A stretch of 64,000 nucleotides of DNA from Oscillospiraceae bacterium (GTDB taxonomy: Bacteria > Bacillota > Clostridia > Oscillospirales > Acutalibacteraceae). The position numbers and the translations under genes were made by a program. The notes under the pieces are model-generated. The model ran no database searches. It was not told where the DNA came from and was given only the letters and a program-made list of their open reading frames with translations. Shown here piece after piece: positions 52,093 through 61,025 of the stretch. Positions within the stretch are counted from its first letter, which is position 1, and every line of letters begins with the position of its first letter. The DNA lies in the NCBI GenBank assembly GCA_015066565.1, contig SVOB01000001.1:744001-808000 (forward strand), in the 5' to 3' direction.

Positions 52093-54794
52093 CTGTTTTC
52101 AAGCTTTGAAATACTTTCGTCAAGCATTTTAATCTTTTCAAGATACGCCGCCTGAGCCTTGCGCTGACCTTCAACAACCTGCGCAGGAGCCTTTTCGACG
52201 AAATTCTTATTATTGAGTTTATTGTTTACAAAATCAAGGTCCTTCTGAACTGCCGCCTTTTCTTTATTAAGGCGTTCAAGCTCAGCCTTGAAATCAACAA
52301 GCTCGTCAAGCGGAATATAAATTCTTGCGCTTTCGGTAATTATTGAAACGGCGTCGTCCATATTGTCAAACCTGTCGCCGACCTCAACCTCGCTTGCGGA
52401 AGCAAGGCGGTTAAAGAATACGGCTCCGCTTTCAAAGGTATCCTTAAACGAGGTTTCGATAAAGACCTTCGCTTTTTTCGACGGGGCGACGTTCATTTCA
52501 GCCCTGCGGTTTCTGACAGCCTTGATAGCGGTCATAATCTTATCCATCTCGGCTTCTTCTTCGGAGAAATTGAGTTTCCCGTCATATTTATCCCAGGGTG
52601 AAAGCATAATCGTTTCGCCGTCGTGGGGAAGCGCCTGCCAGATTTCTTCCGTAATAAAGGGCATAAACGGATGAAGAAGCTTAAGAGTATTTGACATTAC
52701 AAAAACAAGAACGGCCTTTGCGGTGGCTTTGGCTTCTTCGTCGTTTCCGTTAAGGCGGATTTTCGTAAGCTCAATATACCAGTCGCAGAAAACGTCCCAT
52801 ATAAAGTCATAGAGCTTCTGAACAGCCATTCCGAGCTCGTATTTGTCGAGCGACTCGGTAACCTCTTTAACGAGGGTATTGTACTGACTTAAAATCCACT
52901 TGTCCTCAAGAGCGAGTTTTTCGGGAATATGGGGAGCAGGCTCATCATCGGTAATATTCATAAGAATATATCTCGAGGCGTTCCAGATTTTATTTGCGAA
53001 ATTACGGCTCGCTTCAACCTTTTCGTCCGAGAAACGCATATCGTTTCCGGGGCTGTTGCCGGTTGCGAGAGTAAATCTCAACGCGTCAGCGCCGTACCTG
53101 TCAATAATTTCAAGCGGGTCAATGCCGTTGCCTAAGGACTTAGACATCTTTCTGCCCTGCGCATCACGGACAAGACCGTGGATAAGAACGGTATCGAACG
53201 GAGCTTTTCCCGTATAGGCAAGACCCGAGAATATCATACGGCTTACCCAGAAACCGATAATATCGTAACCCGTTACAAGAGTATTTGTCGGGTAATAATG
53301 CTTTAAATCCTCGGTTTCGTCAGGCCAGCCGAGAGTTGAGAACGGCCAGAGCGCAGATGAAAACCAGGTGTCGAGCGTATCGGGGTCCTGAGAAAGATTC
53401 TTGCTTGCGCATTTCGGACAAACCTCAACGTCGGTCTTTGAAACAATTGTTTCGCCGCAATCCTCGCAGTACCAAGCGGGGATTCGGTGACCCCACCAGA
53501 GCTGACGGGATATACACCAGTCTCTTGTACCTCTCATCCAGCTCATATAGTTCTTTTTGAAGCGGTCGGGAACAAATCTTATTTCACCCTTTTCAACGCT
53601 TTCCATAGCGGGACCTGCAAGCGGCTCCATACGGACGAACCACTGTTTAGAAACCATAGGCTCGATTGTTGTGTTACAGCGGTAGCAGGTGCCTACGTCG
53701 TGCTTCAAAGGCTCAATCTCTTTAATAAAGCCGCCTTTTTCAAGGTCTTCAAGAATAGCCTTTCTCGCTTCAAGAGTTGTCATACCCGCATATTTTCCGC
53801 AGTCAAGAACCTCGGGCTCGTTCTGAGTAGCCTTACCCGAAGCTCGTAATTCATCAGCCTCTGCCTTTTCCTTAGCGCCCGTCATGTGACCGTCATAGGT
53901 AAAGGTGCGAACTATCGGAAGATTATGTCTTACGCCTACCTCAAAGTCGTTCGGGTCGTGAGCAGGCGTAATTTTAACAACGCCCGTACCCTTTGTCATA
54001 TCGGCGTGTTCGTCGCAGACAATCGGGATTTCCTTATTGAGAAGAGGAAGAATGACGTGACAGCCGTGAAGATGCTTATATCTTTCATCCTCGGCGTTTA
54101 TTGCAACAGCCGTATCGCCGAGCATCGTCTCGGGACGGGTTGTGGCAAGCTCTAATTTTTCGCCCGTTTCCTTTACGGGATAGAGAAGATGCCAGAAATT
54201 GCCTTCCTTTTCCTCATATTCAACCTCAGCGTCGGAAATCGAGGTGTTGCAGTGCGGGCACCAGTTTACCATTCTGTTGCCCCTGTAAATCAAATCCTTG
54301 TCATAGAGGTTGACGAAAACCTCTCTTACAGCTCTCGAGCAGCCCTCGTCAAGAGTAAATCGCTCTCTGTCCCAGTCACAGGAAGAGCCCATTTTCTTAA
54401 GCTGTTCAATAATTCTTCCGCCGTACTGTTTTTTCCAGTCCCACGCGCGTTCAAGGAATTTTTCACGTCCCAAATCCTCTTTTGTAACGCCCTCCTTACG
54501 CATAGCCTCAACTATTTTAGCTTCCGTAGCTATTGAAGCGTGGTCAGTGCCGGGAAGCCAGAGCGTATCGTAACCCGCCATACGGTGATAGCGGATAAGA
54601 ATATCCTGTAAGGTATTGTCGAGCGCATGGCCCATATGAAGCTGACCCGTGATATTCGGCGGCGGAATGACTATTGTATAAGTCTCTTTCCCCTCCTCAC
54701 GGCGAGCGTGGAAATACTTGTTTTTAAGCCATTCGGCATATATACGGTCCTCAACGTCCTTGGGGTCGTACTTTGTTGCAAGTTCCTTTCGCAT
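52089..54794 (-). CDS. valS: Valyl-tRNA synthetase
   Basis: 901 residues, class I. HIGH motif in PPPNITGQLHMGHAL (about 46-60), KMSKS in GRKMSKSLGNG (about 541-551), an editing domain between, and the C-terminal coiled-coil (about 835-901). ATG at 54794 follows GGAGGG and the T-box terminator; the frame continues upstream for 22 more codons through the terminator hairpin, which are not used. Expression is governed by a T-box leader. folC follows by overlapping codons. Confidence 0.98.
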   Translation of the reverse strand: MRKELATKYDPKDVEDRIYAEWLKNKYFHARREEGKETYTIVIPPPNITGQLHMGHALDNTLQDILIRYHRMAGYDTLWLPGTDHASIATEAKIVEAMRKEGVTKEDLGREKFLERAWDWKKQYGGRIIEQLKKMGSSCDWDRERFTLDEGCSRAVREVFVNLYDKDLIYRGNRMVNWCPHCNTSISDAEVEYEEKEGNFWHLLYPVKETGEKLELATTRPETMLGDTAVAINAEDERYKHLHGCHVILPLLNKEIPIVCDEHADMTKGTGVVKITPAHDPNDFEVGVRHNLPIVRTFTYDGHMTGAKEKAEADELRASGKATQNEPEVLDCGKYAGMTTLEARKAILEDLEKGGFIKEIEPLKHDVGTCYRCNTTIEPMVSKQWFVRMEPLAGPAMESVEKGEIRFVPDRFKKNYMSWMRGTRDWCISRQLWWGHRIPAWYCEDCGETIVSKTDVEVCPKCASKNLSQDPDTLDTWFSSALWPFSTLGWPDETEDLKHYYPTNTLVTGYDIIGFWVSRMIFSGLAYTGKAPFDTVLIHGLVRDAQGRKMSKSLGNGIDPLEIIDRYGADALRFTLATGNSPGNDMRFSDEKVEASRNFANKIWNASRYILMNITDDEPAPHIPEKLALEDKWILSQYNTLVKEVTESLDKYELGMAVQKLYDFIWDVFCDWYIELTKIRLNGNDEEAKATAKAVLVFVMSNTLKLLHPFMPFITEEIWQALPHDGETIMLSPWDKYDGKLNFSEEEAEMDKIMTAIKAVRNRRAEMNVAPSKKAKVFIETSFKDTFESGAVFFNRLASASEVEVGDRFDNMDDAVSIITESARIYIPLDELVDFKAELERLNKEKAAVQKDLDFVNNKLNNKNFVEKAPAQVVEGQRKAQAAYLEKIKMLDESISKLENR

Positions 54795-54804
54795 TGTTTT
54801 CCCT

Positions 54805-55041
54805 CCAAAAAAAATAAACCTCATACAAAAGTATGAGGCGAATAAAATCCGTGGTACCACTCAAATTGCCTGTTAAAAACAGACCTCTTAAAGCCGATAA
54901 CGGCGGCATCCGTCCCTGCTTAAAAATTCGGCAGGAAAGCTCAAAGGTGACGACGGTAAGCGCTGTACTGCCTTGCACCGAACGGCAGCTCTCTTAAACG
55001 AGCGTGAATACCTTAATCCTTTTCACAGCCTTTAAAATATC
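54805..55041 (-). promoter_or_regulatory. T-box riboswitch leader of valS (tRNA-Val sensing)
   Basis: On the minus strand the T-box core TGGTACCACGG (54849-54859) is followed by a terminator stem CCTCATAC/GTATGAGG (54819-54838) and a run of T. Stem I occupies the first part, closed by AAAGG/CCTTT; the specifier is probably GUC (within ACCGTCGTCACC near 54945-54955), a valine codon. Uncharged tRNA-Val would favour antitermination, inducing valS and the genes behind it. Confidence 0.93.
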
Positions 55042-55047
55042 TAATGT

Positions 55048-55076
55048 ATATTAACATTTTTATTGTTTTTTGTCAA
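55048..55076 (-). promoter_or_regulatory. Promoter of valS
   Basis: TTGACA (55071-55076), 17-bp spacer, TAATAT (55048-55053) on the minus strand, overlapping the end of comF. Confidence 0.75.
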
Positions 55077-55776
55077 CTCGCTTTTTGGTTATCGCCGCGG
55101 TTACGCAATACACCTCTTTTGCGCCTGCGAGTTTCAGCATTTTTGCACATTCGTTGAGCGTTGAACCCGTAGTCTGAATATCGTCGCAGAGAAGTATTGT
55201 TTTCCCCTCAAGGTCAACGCTTTTATCAACGTCGAAGGCGCCCAGAACATTGCCCTTTCTCAGACTTTCCTTTAAGGTGTGCTGTTGCTTTGTTTCAAAA
55301 ACCTTGACAAGACAGCTTTTAACGGGAACTAACAACAGGTCATATAAACCCTCTGCAAATAATTCGCTCTGGTTAAAACCGCGTTCTTTTATCTGCCGTT
55401 TTGTCATCGGAACAAACGTAATATAATCGAAGGAAACGTCGGGATAATTTTTCTCAACGCACTCTGCCATATAACCCGCAAGATTTTTGGCATACTGAGT
55501 TTTCTTCCTGAATTTAAGATTTAAAATCGCCTTCTTCGCCCCGCCCTCATAATAAAACGGAGCGCAAATTCCCGAATAAGAATTCTTTTTCTTTTTACAG
55601 ACGCAGTATTCCTTTTCAACTCCGCAGAAATGACAAATCTCATTCCTGATATAAAACGAGCCGTTTTCACATTCGTCGCAAATCTGAAGATAGGGATAAA
55701 TCACCTTTCCGCAAAGCTCGCACCTTTCGGGGAAAAACGCATTAATTAATAGTTTTTTCAGCTTTTCTTTATCCAT
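55060..55776 (-). CDS. comFC: ComF family protein (phosphoribosyltransferase-like)
   Basis: 238 residues. An N-terminal double zinc finger (CELCG...CDEC and CHFCG...CVC, about 18-59) is followed by a phosphoribosyltransferase domain with the PRPP loop ILLCDDIQTTGST (about 195-207). ComFC is required for DNA uptake in competent bacteria. Its start overlaps recD2 by 8 bp. Together with comM and recD2 it could be part of a DNA-uptake set, but no pilus genes are present here. Confidence 0.93.
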   Translation of the reverse strand: MDKEKLKKLLINAFFPERCELCGKVIYPYLQICDECENGSFYIRNEICHFCGVEKEYCVCKKKKNSYSGICAPFYYEGGAKKAILNLKFRKKTQYAKNLAGYMAECVEKNYPDVSFDYITFVPMTKRQIKERGFNQSELFAEGLYDLLLVPVKSCLVKVFETKQQHTLKESLRKGNVLGAFDVDKSVDLEGKTILLCDDIQTTGSTLNECAKMLKLAGAKEVYCVTAAITKKRVDKKQ

Positions 55777-57988
55777 TTTCGCCCTCGGTTAAAAAATGCT
55801 TCAAAGCAGAATAACGTCTGGTCTTTTTATCGTTTTCAATCATTTTGTAAACCTGGTTTTCCGTTCCGACAATAATAAGGTTTTCCTTTGCCCTCGTAAC
55901 AGCCGTATAGAGAAGATTTCTGTAAGACAGCTGAGGCGCAATACCCACGGCGGGAATAATAACGCACTTAAATTCGCTGCCCTGACTTTTGTGAACGGTT
56001 ACCGCATAGGCAAGCTCGAGCTCTTCAAGATTAGCCGACGGGTAAATAACCCTTTTGCCGTCAAAATTTATGTAGAGAACGCCCGAACGGGTATCAATAT
56101 CCTCAACAAAGCCTATATCCCCGTTGAAAATGCCGTTGCCCTTTTCGCCGTCCTTTTCCCATTCCAAATCGTAGTTATTCTTTATCTGCATAACCTTGTC
56201 AGCCGAACGGAAAACACTGCCTCTGAAAAGGAGCTGGGCTCTGTTTTCGGTATAGGGATTAATCGCCTGCTGAAGCATTTTATTAAGTTCAACAGTACCC
56301 GCCTCGCCTTTTCTTGACGGACAGAGCACCTGAATATCCTTTATCGGATTATAGCCGTAAGCCGCAGGCAACCTTTCACAGAAAAGCTCTCTTACCGTTC
56401 TTGCGGCGAGCAGGGCGCTGTTCCTTCCCATAAAGAAGAAATCGCCGTCATTTCTTGTAAGCTCAATTTTTTCGCCGTGAACTATTTTGTGAGCGTTGGT
56501 TACAATCTGAGACTGCTGAGCCTGACGGAAAATCTCGTTCAATTCAACGACGGGTAAGAGCGAAGAGTCAATCAAATCGTGAAGAACATTTCCTGCGCCG
56601 ACAGGCGGAAGCTGATTGCTGTCGCCGACCATTATAAGCCTGCAGCCGAACGGAAGCGCGTCCATAAGCGAAGAAAAAAGATGAATATCGACCATGGAAA
56701 GCTCATCGACAATAAGCACCTGGGCTTCAAGGGGATTACGGAGATTCCGTCTGAAAACGGGTCTGTCGCTCTCGTCCCATTCGACCTCTAAAAGACGGTG
56801 AATTGTTTTCGCTTCGTAGCCTGTAACCTCGGTCATTCTCTGCGCCGCCCTGCCCGTAGGCGCGGCAAGAACAATATTGAGCTTTTCCCTTTCAAAAAGC
56901 CTTAACATACCCTTTAAGGTTGTGGTTTTACCTGTTCCGGGACCGCCGGTAAGAATAAGAATTCCCTTGTTTACCGCCGTTTCAATAGCCTCGCGCTGTT
57001 TTTCGCCGTAGGTTATTTTATCCTTTTTTTCAATCCGGTCAATATCCTCGCCGACAGTGAAATTCTGTTGCGGCGGAAACCTCAAAAGCACATTTATTCT
57101 TGACGCGATTTTCTTTTCATCGTTATATGACGAAGGCAGGAAAAGAAAATCACGCCCGTTGATTTTTTCGGAAACAAGCTGTTTTTCTTCAATTAAAGAA
57201 TCCATAGCAATTTCGGCTTCATCCGCCGTTATATCAAGAAACTCGCAGGCGGGCTTTATCATTTTTTCTCTCGGCAGGCAGGTATGCCCGTTAGAATAGA
57301 GATTATGCTTTACTATATGAAGAAGCCCTGCGTTCGTTCTGCAGTCACGGCTTGCAAAATCAGGTATTTTTGAAGCGATTTCCTCTACCCTGTCAAAGCT
57401 TATTGAATCAATATCGGTACAAAGCCTGTAAGGATTATTCTTAACAACCGCCGCCGCGTCAACGCCGTATCTCTTAAAAGCGGCAAGGCACTCGCTTGTA
57501 GTCATTCCGAACTGCTCAAGCGCAATAACCGTGCTTCTTGCGGCGAACTGGTTTTTGAATTCATTTGAAATCTTTCTCGCCTTGTCGGGCGAAATACCCT
57601 TAATCTGAGTTAAACGCAGGCAGTCGTTTTCTATAACGTCAAAGCTGTTTTCGCCGAATTTTTCAACGATTTTTTCAGCAGTTGCGGGGCCTACTCCCCT
57701 TATAACGCCCGAAGAAAGATATTTGAAAAGCTGTTCGGTGCTGACGGGCATAGCGTGTTCAAGAAGCTCAACCTTTAACTGTCTTCCGAAGGACTGGTGA
57801 GTTTGCCATACGCCCGTGAGCGTAACGCTTTCGCCGGGTGAAAGTTCGCTGACGACGCCTACGGCGGTGAAAATGTCGCCATCCTCATCACCGGAAACCT
57901 CAAAAACGGTAAAGCCGTTAGCGGCGTTATAAAACGTTACGCTTTCAACCGTTCCGTTGATTATTACCTTTTCGTCTCTTTCGTCCAA
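55769..57988 (-). CDS. recD2: ATP-dependent RecD2-type DNA helicase
   Basis: 739 residues. N-terminal OB-like and HhH regions (1-200) lead to the SF1 helicase core: Walker A LTGGPGTGKTT (about 345-355), the DExx box IVDELSMVD, and the end AYAVTVHKSQGSEF (about 656-669). RecD2 unwinds DNA 5' to 3' in recombination and mismatch repair without RecBC. Start TTG at 57988 directly after the preceding stop codon; upstream GGAAG is the weak ribosome site. Overlaps comFC. Confidence 0.95.
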   Translation of the reverse strand: MDERDEKVIINGTVESVTFYNAANGFTVFEVSGDEDGDIFTAVGVVSELSPGESVTLTGVWQTHQSFGRQLKVELLEHAMPVSTEQLFKYLSSGVIRGVGPATAEKIVEKFGENSFDVIENDCLRLTQIKGISPDKARKISNEFKNQFAARSTVIALEQFGMTTSECLAAFKRYGVDAAAVVKNNPYRLCTDIDSISFDRVEEIASKIPDFASRDCRTNAGLLHIVKHNLYSNGHTCLPREKMIKPACEFLDITADEAEIAMDSLIEEKQLVSEKINGRDFLFLPSSYNDEKKIASRINVLLRFPPQQNFTVGEDIDRIEKKDKITYGEKQREAIETAVNKGILILTGGPGTGKTTTLKGMLRLFEREKLNIVLAAPTGRAAQRMTEVTGYEAKTIHRLLEVEWDESDRPVFRRNLRNPLEAQVLIVDELSMVDIHLFSSLMDALPFGCRLIMVGDSNQLPPVGAGNVLHDLIDSSLLPVVELNEIFRQAQQSQIVTNAHKIVHGEKIELTRNDGDFFFMGRNSALLAARTVRELFCERLPAAYGYNPIKDIQVLCPSRKGEAGTVELNKMLQQAINPYTENRAQLLFRGSVFRSADKVMQIKNNYDLEWEKDGEKGNGIFNGDIGFVEDIDTRSGVLYINFDGKRVIYPSANLEELELAYAVTVHKSQGSEFKCVIIPAVGIAPQLSYRNLLYTAVTRAKENLIIVGTENQVYKMIENDKKTRRYSALKHFLTEGENG

Positions 57989-58306
57989 TTAAAGCACTTC
58001 CGTTATTTTTTCGGGGTAAATGAGTTTCACCCCGTTTTCTTCACAGATTTTTTCGCAGATTTCCCTTTGAATATTGTTCATACCCATATCGACAACAACC
58101 GCTTTCATTTCTCCCGTAAAAAGCGAGCTTTCAAAAAAGAGAAAACTCAACTGACCTCTCACGTCGCCGCAGTTTTCATCAAGGGGAAGAAGAACAATTT
58201 CCCGTCTTTTCTTCGGCTTGAGCAAGAAATAAAATACCGCATAAACCGAAAAAACAACGCCTATAAACATAAAAAGAATAAAGAGCGTTCCGAAAAACAA
58301 ACTCAT
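57989..58306 (-). CDS. Small membrane protein of unknown function
   Basis: 105 residues with one N-terminal transmembrane helix (about 5-27), then a cytoplasmic KKRREIVLLPL segment and an alpha/beta domain that starts CGDVRGQLSFLF. ATG at 58306 uses GGGGTG, which sits in the 3' arm of a hairpin (58313-58338) that probably also ends rnpB. A longer reading frame back to 58381 would run into the RNase P RNA and is rejected. Directly upstream of recD2 (stop and start adjacent). No family recognised. Confidence 0.7.
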   Translation of the reverse strand: MSLFFGTLFILFMFIGVVFSVYAVFYFLLKPKKRREIVLLPLDENCGDVRGQLSFLFFESSLFTGEMKAVVVDMGMNNIQREICEKICEENGVKLIYPEKITEVL

Positions 58307-58312
58307 AAAAAT

Positions 58313-58338
58313 CACCCCATACATCATATTATGGGGTG
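58313..58338 (-). promoter_or_regulatory. Hairpin that hides a ribosome site and may terminate rnpB
   Basis: CACCCCAT and ATGGGGTG pair around a 10-nt loop, followed on the minus strand by ATTTTTATG. The 3' arm contains the GGGGTG ribosome site of the gene at 58306, so the hairpin could both release RNase P RNA and lower translation. Confidence 0.5.
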
Positions 58339-58349
58339 AATTATAAAAG

Positions 58350-58677
58350 GGTGAGTAAACCTGTAAGCCGAGTTCTGTCATTTAAGGCAATTATCTATCT
58401 GGTCCTTACGTTACCGTAAGGCTCAAGCCACCCTTCGAAGTATCTGCCCAGCTGACAACTTCAGTCGGTGTTGCATCGGGTAGGGTTTACTTAGCAGTAC
58501 CGTTACCGGCACACTGGTGAGCTCTTACCTCGCCTTTCCACCCTTACCGCAAAAGCGGCGGTATATCTCTATGCACTGTCCCGGAGGTCGCCCTCGGCGG
58601 CCGTTAGCCGTTACCCTGCTGTGTGATGCTCGGACTTTCCTCATACAAATTGTACGCAACTGCCCGGTTTACTCGCG
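58350..58677 (-). ncRNA. rnpB: RNase P RNA
   Basis: About 328 nt, catalytic RNA that matures tRNA 5' ends. The 5' strand GAGTAAACCGGGCAGTTGC and the 3' strand CTTACAGGTTTACTC form P1. Universally conserved parts are seen: GAGGAAAGTCCGAGC (CR-I), GGTAAGGGTGGAAAGG, GATAGATAATTGCC and the final ACAGAACTCGGCTTAC. It is a bacterial type A-like form. Ends set from the P1 pairing, so they may shift by a few bases. Confidence 0.96.
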
Positions 58678-58681
58678 TTTT

Positions 58682-58710
58682 ATTTTAGCCCTTAACGGTT
58701 AAAAAGTCAA
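58682..58710 (-). promoter_or_regulatory. Promoter of rnpB
   Basis: TTGACT (58705-58710), 17-bp spacer, TAAAAT (58682-58687) on the minus strand; +1 falls at the P1 stem. Confidence 0.75.
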
Positions 58711-58727
58711 TAAATATAAAAATGTAT

Positions 58728-58756
58728 TTGTATTATTAAAAGATATGTGATATAAT
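58728..58756 (+). promoter_or_regulatory. Promoter of the HD-protein gene
   Basis: TTGTAT (58728-58733), 17-bp spacer, TATAAT (58751-58756), divergent from rnpB. Confidence 0.7.
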
Positions 58757-58790
58757 TTTCATTCGCATAACGAATTTAGGAGGGATTTTT

Positions 58791-59333
58791 CTGAGTAAGC
58801 TCTACGAGGAATACAAAAAATCCTATGATATATATTCTCATTTAAACGGCAAATGCTATCTCGAGGCTGTCGGCGACTTATACGAAAGACCCGAAATCCA
58901 GCGCATGAGCGAGTATGAACAGCACCTTGAAATAGACAGGTTACAGCATATGACAAGCGTTTCATATTTAAGCTTTCTTATCTGTCGCCGTCTTAAGCTC
59001 GATTACCGTTCGGCGGCGAGGGCTTCGATAATGCACGATATGGTGTTTTATGACTGGCGAAATCCCGAGGAAATGTGGCACCGTCCTCACGGCTATCTTC
59101 ACCCGAAATTCGCCTGCGACAACGCGAGAATTCTCACGGGCGGAGACTTCAGCAAAAAGGAAGAAAAGATTATTTTAAAGCATATGTTCCCGCTGACAGT
59201 TACAATTCCCTCGTCAAAAGAAGGGCTTATAGTCAGCTTTTCGGATAAATACTGCGCAACAAGGGAGCTTTGCTATTCACTTTCAAAAAGCTATAAAAAC
59301 AGATTTTTAAAGGAGATTGGCAGAAATGTTTGA
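58791..59333 (+). CDS. HD-domain protein with apparent CTG start
   Basis: 180 residues when begun at the CTG at 58791, 6 nt after a perfect AGGAGGG. HD-superfamily metal phosphohydrolase pattern: the histidine of RLQHMTSVSYLSF, the HD pair in ASIMHDM, a further histidine in LKHMFPLT and an aspartate in SFSDKY. Substrate unknown. The first ATG in frame, at 58905, would drop 38 well-formed residues and has no ribosome site. No ATG, GTG or TTG exists between the ribosome site and that ATG. Overlaps the next gene by 8 bp. Confidence 0.82.
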   Translation: MSKLYEEYKKSYDIYSHLNGKCYLEAVGDLYERPEIQRMSEYEQHLEIDRLQHMTSVSYLSFLICRRLKLDYRSAARASIMHDMVFYDWRNPEEMWHRPHGYLHPKFACDNARILTGGDFSKKEEKIILKHMFPLTVTIPSSKEGLIVSFSDKYCATRELCYSLSKSYKNRFLKEIGRNV

Positions 59334-60228
59334 TAAAATAGTATATTACCTTCTGCTTTTCTTTTTCGCCTCGGCGGTCGGTTGGCTGGGCGAATGTATT
59401 TATTGCTCGATTGCTCATCACAGATTGATTAACAGAGGGTTTTTAACGGGTCCGCTCTGCCCGATTTACGGCTGCGGATTTCTTATAATGGAGTTGATTA
59501 TAAAAATCTGCTCGTATTTTCCCGAAAAGTACCAGTACTTTATGATTCCCGTGCTTGCGATTCTTCTTTGCGACACGCTTGAATTTATGACAAGTCTTAT
59601 AATGGAAAAAATGTTCCATGCGCGCTGGTGGGATTATTCGGATAAGTTTCTCAATATTCAGGGGCGAATCTGTTTTCGGCACACGGTTATGTGGGCGCTT
59701 TGCTCAATGATTTACGTTTACGCCTTCAGACCGTATGTTATCGAAACTCTTTACGGCCTTATCAAGCCTTATGTAAGGCCCTATCTTTTAGGCGCTATTC
59801 TTATAGTTTTCAGCTTTGACCTTATTGACACGTTAAAGAGCGCGCTCGACATAAAGAAAATGCTTGTCAGGCTTGAAAAGTTCGGCGACACGGCAAGAGA
59901 GGCGACAGAGCAGTTCACAGTTGTCCGCGACGCAATAGTTTCGGACGCAAAGGAATCCATGAGAAAGCGTAAAAGCGAACGCAGGGAATCGTCAGCCAAG
60001 CGAGAGGAAAGAATCAGCGAATGGATGTCCTCGGCGGCTGACCAGCTTATAGAATTCCGAAATCAGTTTGACGCTTTCAGCAGCCGTTCAAACCGCAGAA
60101 CGAAGGAATCGTTCAGACTTCTGAATGTTTCCCAGTTCGGTGAAACGATTAAAAAACGTATTGAAGCCGCCCAGGAAGCCTATGACAAATTCAGGGAAAA
60201 TAATTCAAACAGCAACAAGGACGAATAA
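59326..60228 (+). CDS. Putative ABC-transporter type IV (CmpB-like) membrane protein
   Basis: 300 residues of the PF06541-like family, annotated as a putative ABC-transporter type IV permease, but true transport activity is not shown. Five or so transmembrane helices (residues 5-170) contain the family pattern VGWLGECIYCSIAHHRLINRGFLTGPLCPIYGCG and GRICFRHTVMW. The C-terminal third is cytoplasmic, charged, coiled-coil-like. ATG at 59326 with AAGGAGAT, overlapping the HD gene by 8 bp, so the two are coupled. Confidence 0.85.
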   Translation: MFDKIVYYLLLFFFASAVGWLGECIYCSIAHHRLINRGFLTGPLCPIYGCGFLIMELIIKICSYFPEKYQYFMIPVLAILLCDTLEFMTSLIMEKMFHARWWDYSDKFLNIQGRICFRHTVMWALCSMIYVYAFRPYVIETLYGLIKPYVRPYLLGAILIVFSFDLIDTLKSALDIKKMLVRLEKFGDTAREATEQFTVVRDAIVSDAKESMRKRKSERRESSAKREERISEWMSSAADQLIEFRNQFDAFSSRSNRRTKESFRLLNVSQFGETIKKRIEAAQEAYDKFRENNSNSNKDE

Positions 60229-60267
60229 TTGAACAGGCAGTTTTCCCTCAAGGGGAAGCAGATATAT

Positions 60268-60300
60268 AACAGCCACCTCAGATGAGGTGGCTGTTTTTAT
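60268..60300 (+). terminator. Terminator after the CmpB-like gene
   Basis: CAGCCACCT and AGGTGGCTG form a 9-bp stem around CAGATG, followed by TTTTTATTTT. Confidence 0.9.
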
Positions 60301-60317
60301 TTTGATTAAAATTAAAA

Positions 60318-60435
60318 AACGGACGAGCAATGCTCGTCCCTACGGGTATAATATTAATCCAAATCACATTGTAGGGGACGGGTCTCCCATCCCGCAAAGT
60401 CAATATGTTTTCGGGCGGGCATGGAAACCCGCCCA
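60318..60435. repeat. Dispersed intergenic palindromic repeat, cluster E
   Basis: Three units: GACGAG/CTCGTC, GGACGGG/CCCATCCC-like and GGGCGGG/CCCGCCC. The 35-bp linker after the first unit is almost identical to one in cluster B, 35 kb away. It ends 17 bp before the dpaB stop codon. Confidence 0.85.
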
Positions 60436-60452
60436 TAATTAAACAAATTATA

Positions 60453-61025
60453 TTAATCAAATACGGGTTGAATCTGCGTGCCGTAAAGGGCGGAAAACAT
60501 TGTATCCTTAATTCTGTCGAAATATGCGACAAGGGACGAGGGCTTTGAAATCGGGTCGTCCTGACGCATAGGCACAAAGTAAATATTTTTCGTGTTCATA
60601 AGTAACCCTATATTTTTTCCCGACGCCGTAAGCGCGTCGTTTGTTGAAACCGCAAGCACAAGCGGTCTCTGATTTCTCAGGTGGGCCTTTGCGGCGAGCG
60701 TTACGGGCGTATCGGTTATTCCGTTCGCAATTTTGCCGATTGTGTTTCCCGTGCAAGGCGCAATAATCAGCACGTCGAGAATTTTTTTAGGCCCTATCGG
60801 CTCAGCTGATGTAAAGGTATGGATAATGCTTTTTCCGCAGATTTCTTCAATCTCGTTTCTGAACTTTTCAGCCTTTCCGAAACGGGTATCGGTTGAATAC
60901 GCCGTCGGGCTCATAATCGGGTAAACATCTATATCGCTGTCAACAAGCTTTTTTATCTCTGGCACGACCTGCGAAAAGGTGCAGAACGAGCCGCAGAGAG
61001 CAAAGCCTGCTTTTATTTTTGACAT
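60453..61025 (-). CDS. dpaB: Dipicolinate synthase subunit B
   Basis: 190 residues, flavoprotein-like fold. Works with DpaA in the mother cell to make dipicolinic acid, the Ca2+ chelator of the spore core. The sequence begins IKAGFALCGSFCTFSQV and contains the conserved IIAPCTGNTIGKIANGITDTPVT (about 88-110), both diagnostic for SpoVFB. Overlaps dpaA by 13 bp. Expression in sporulation would come from a sigma-K-type promoter. Confidence 0.96.
   Translation of the reverse strand: MSKIKAGFALCGSFCTFSQVVPEIKKLVDSDIDVYPIMSPTAYSTDTRFGKAEKFRNEIEEICGKSIIHTFTSAEPIGPKKILDVLIIAPCTGNTIGKIANGITDTPVTLAAKAHLRNQRPLVLAVSTNDALTASGKNIGLLMNTKNIYFVPMRQDDPISKPSSLVAYFDRIKDTMFSALYGTQIQPVFD

Noticed and set aside
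58307-58381. Upstream extension of the small membrane protein gene
   Set aside because: It overlaps the 3' end of RNase P RNA and its hairpin; the internal ATG at 58306 has a ribosome site.
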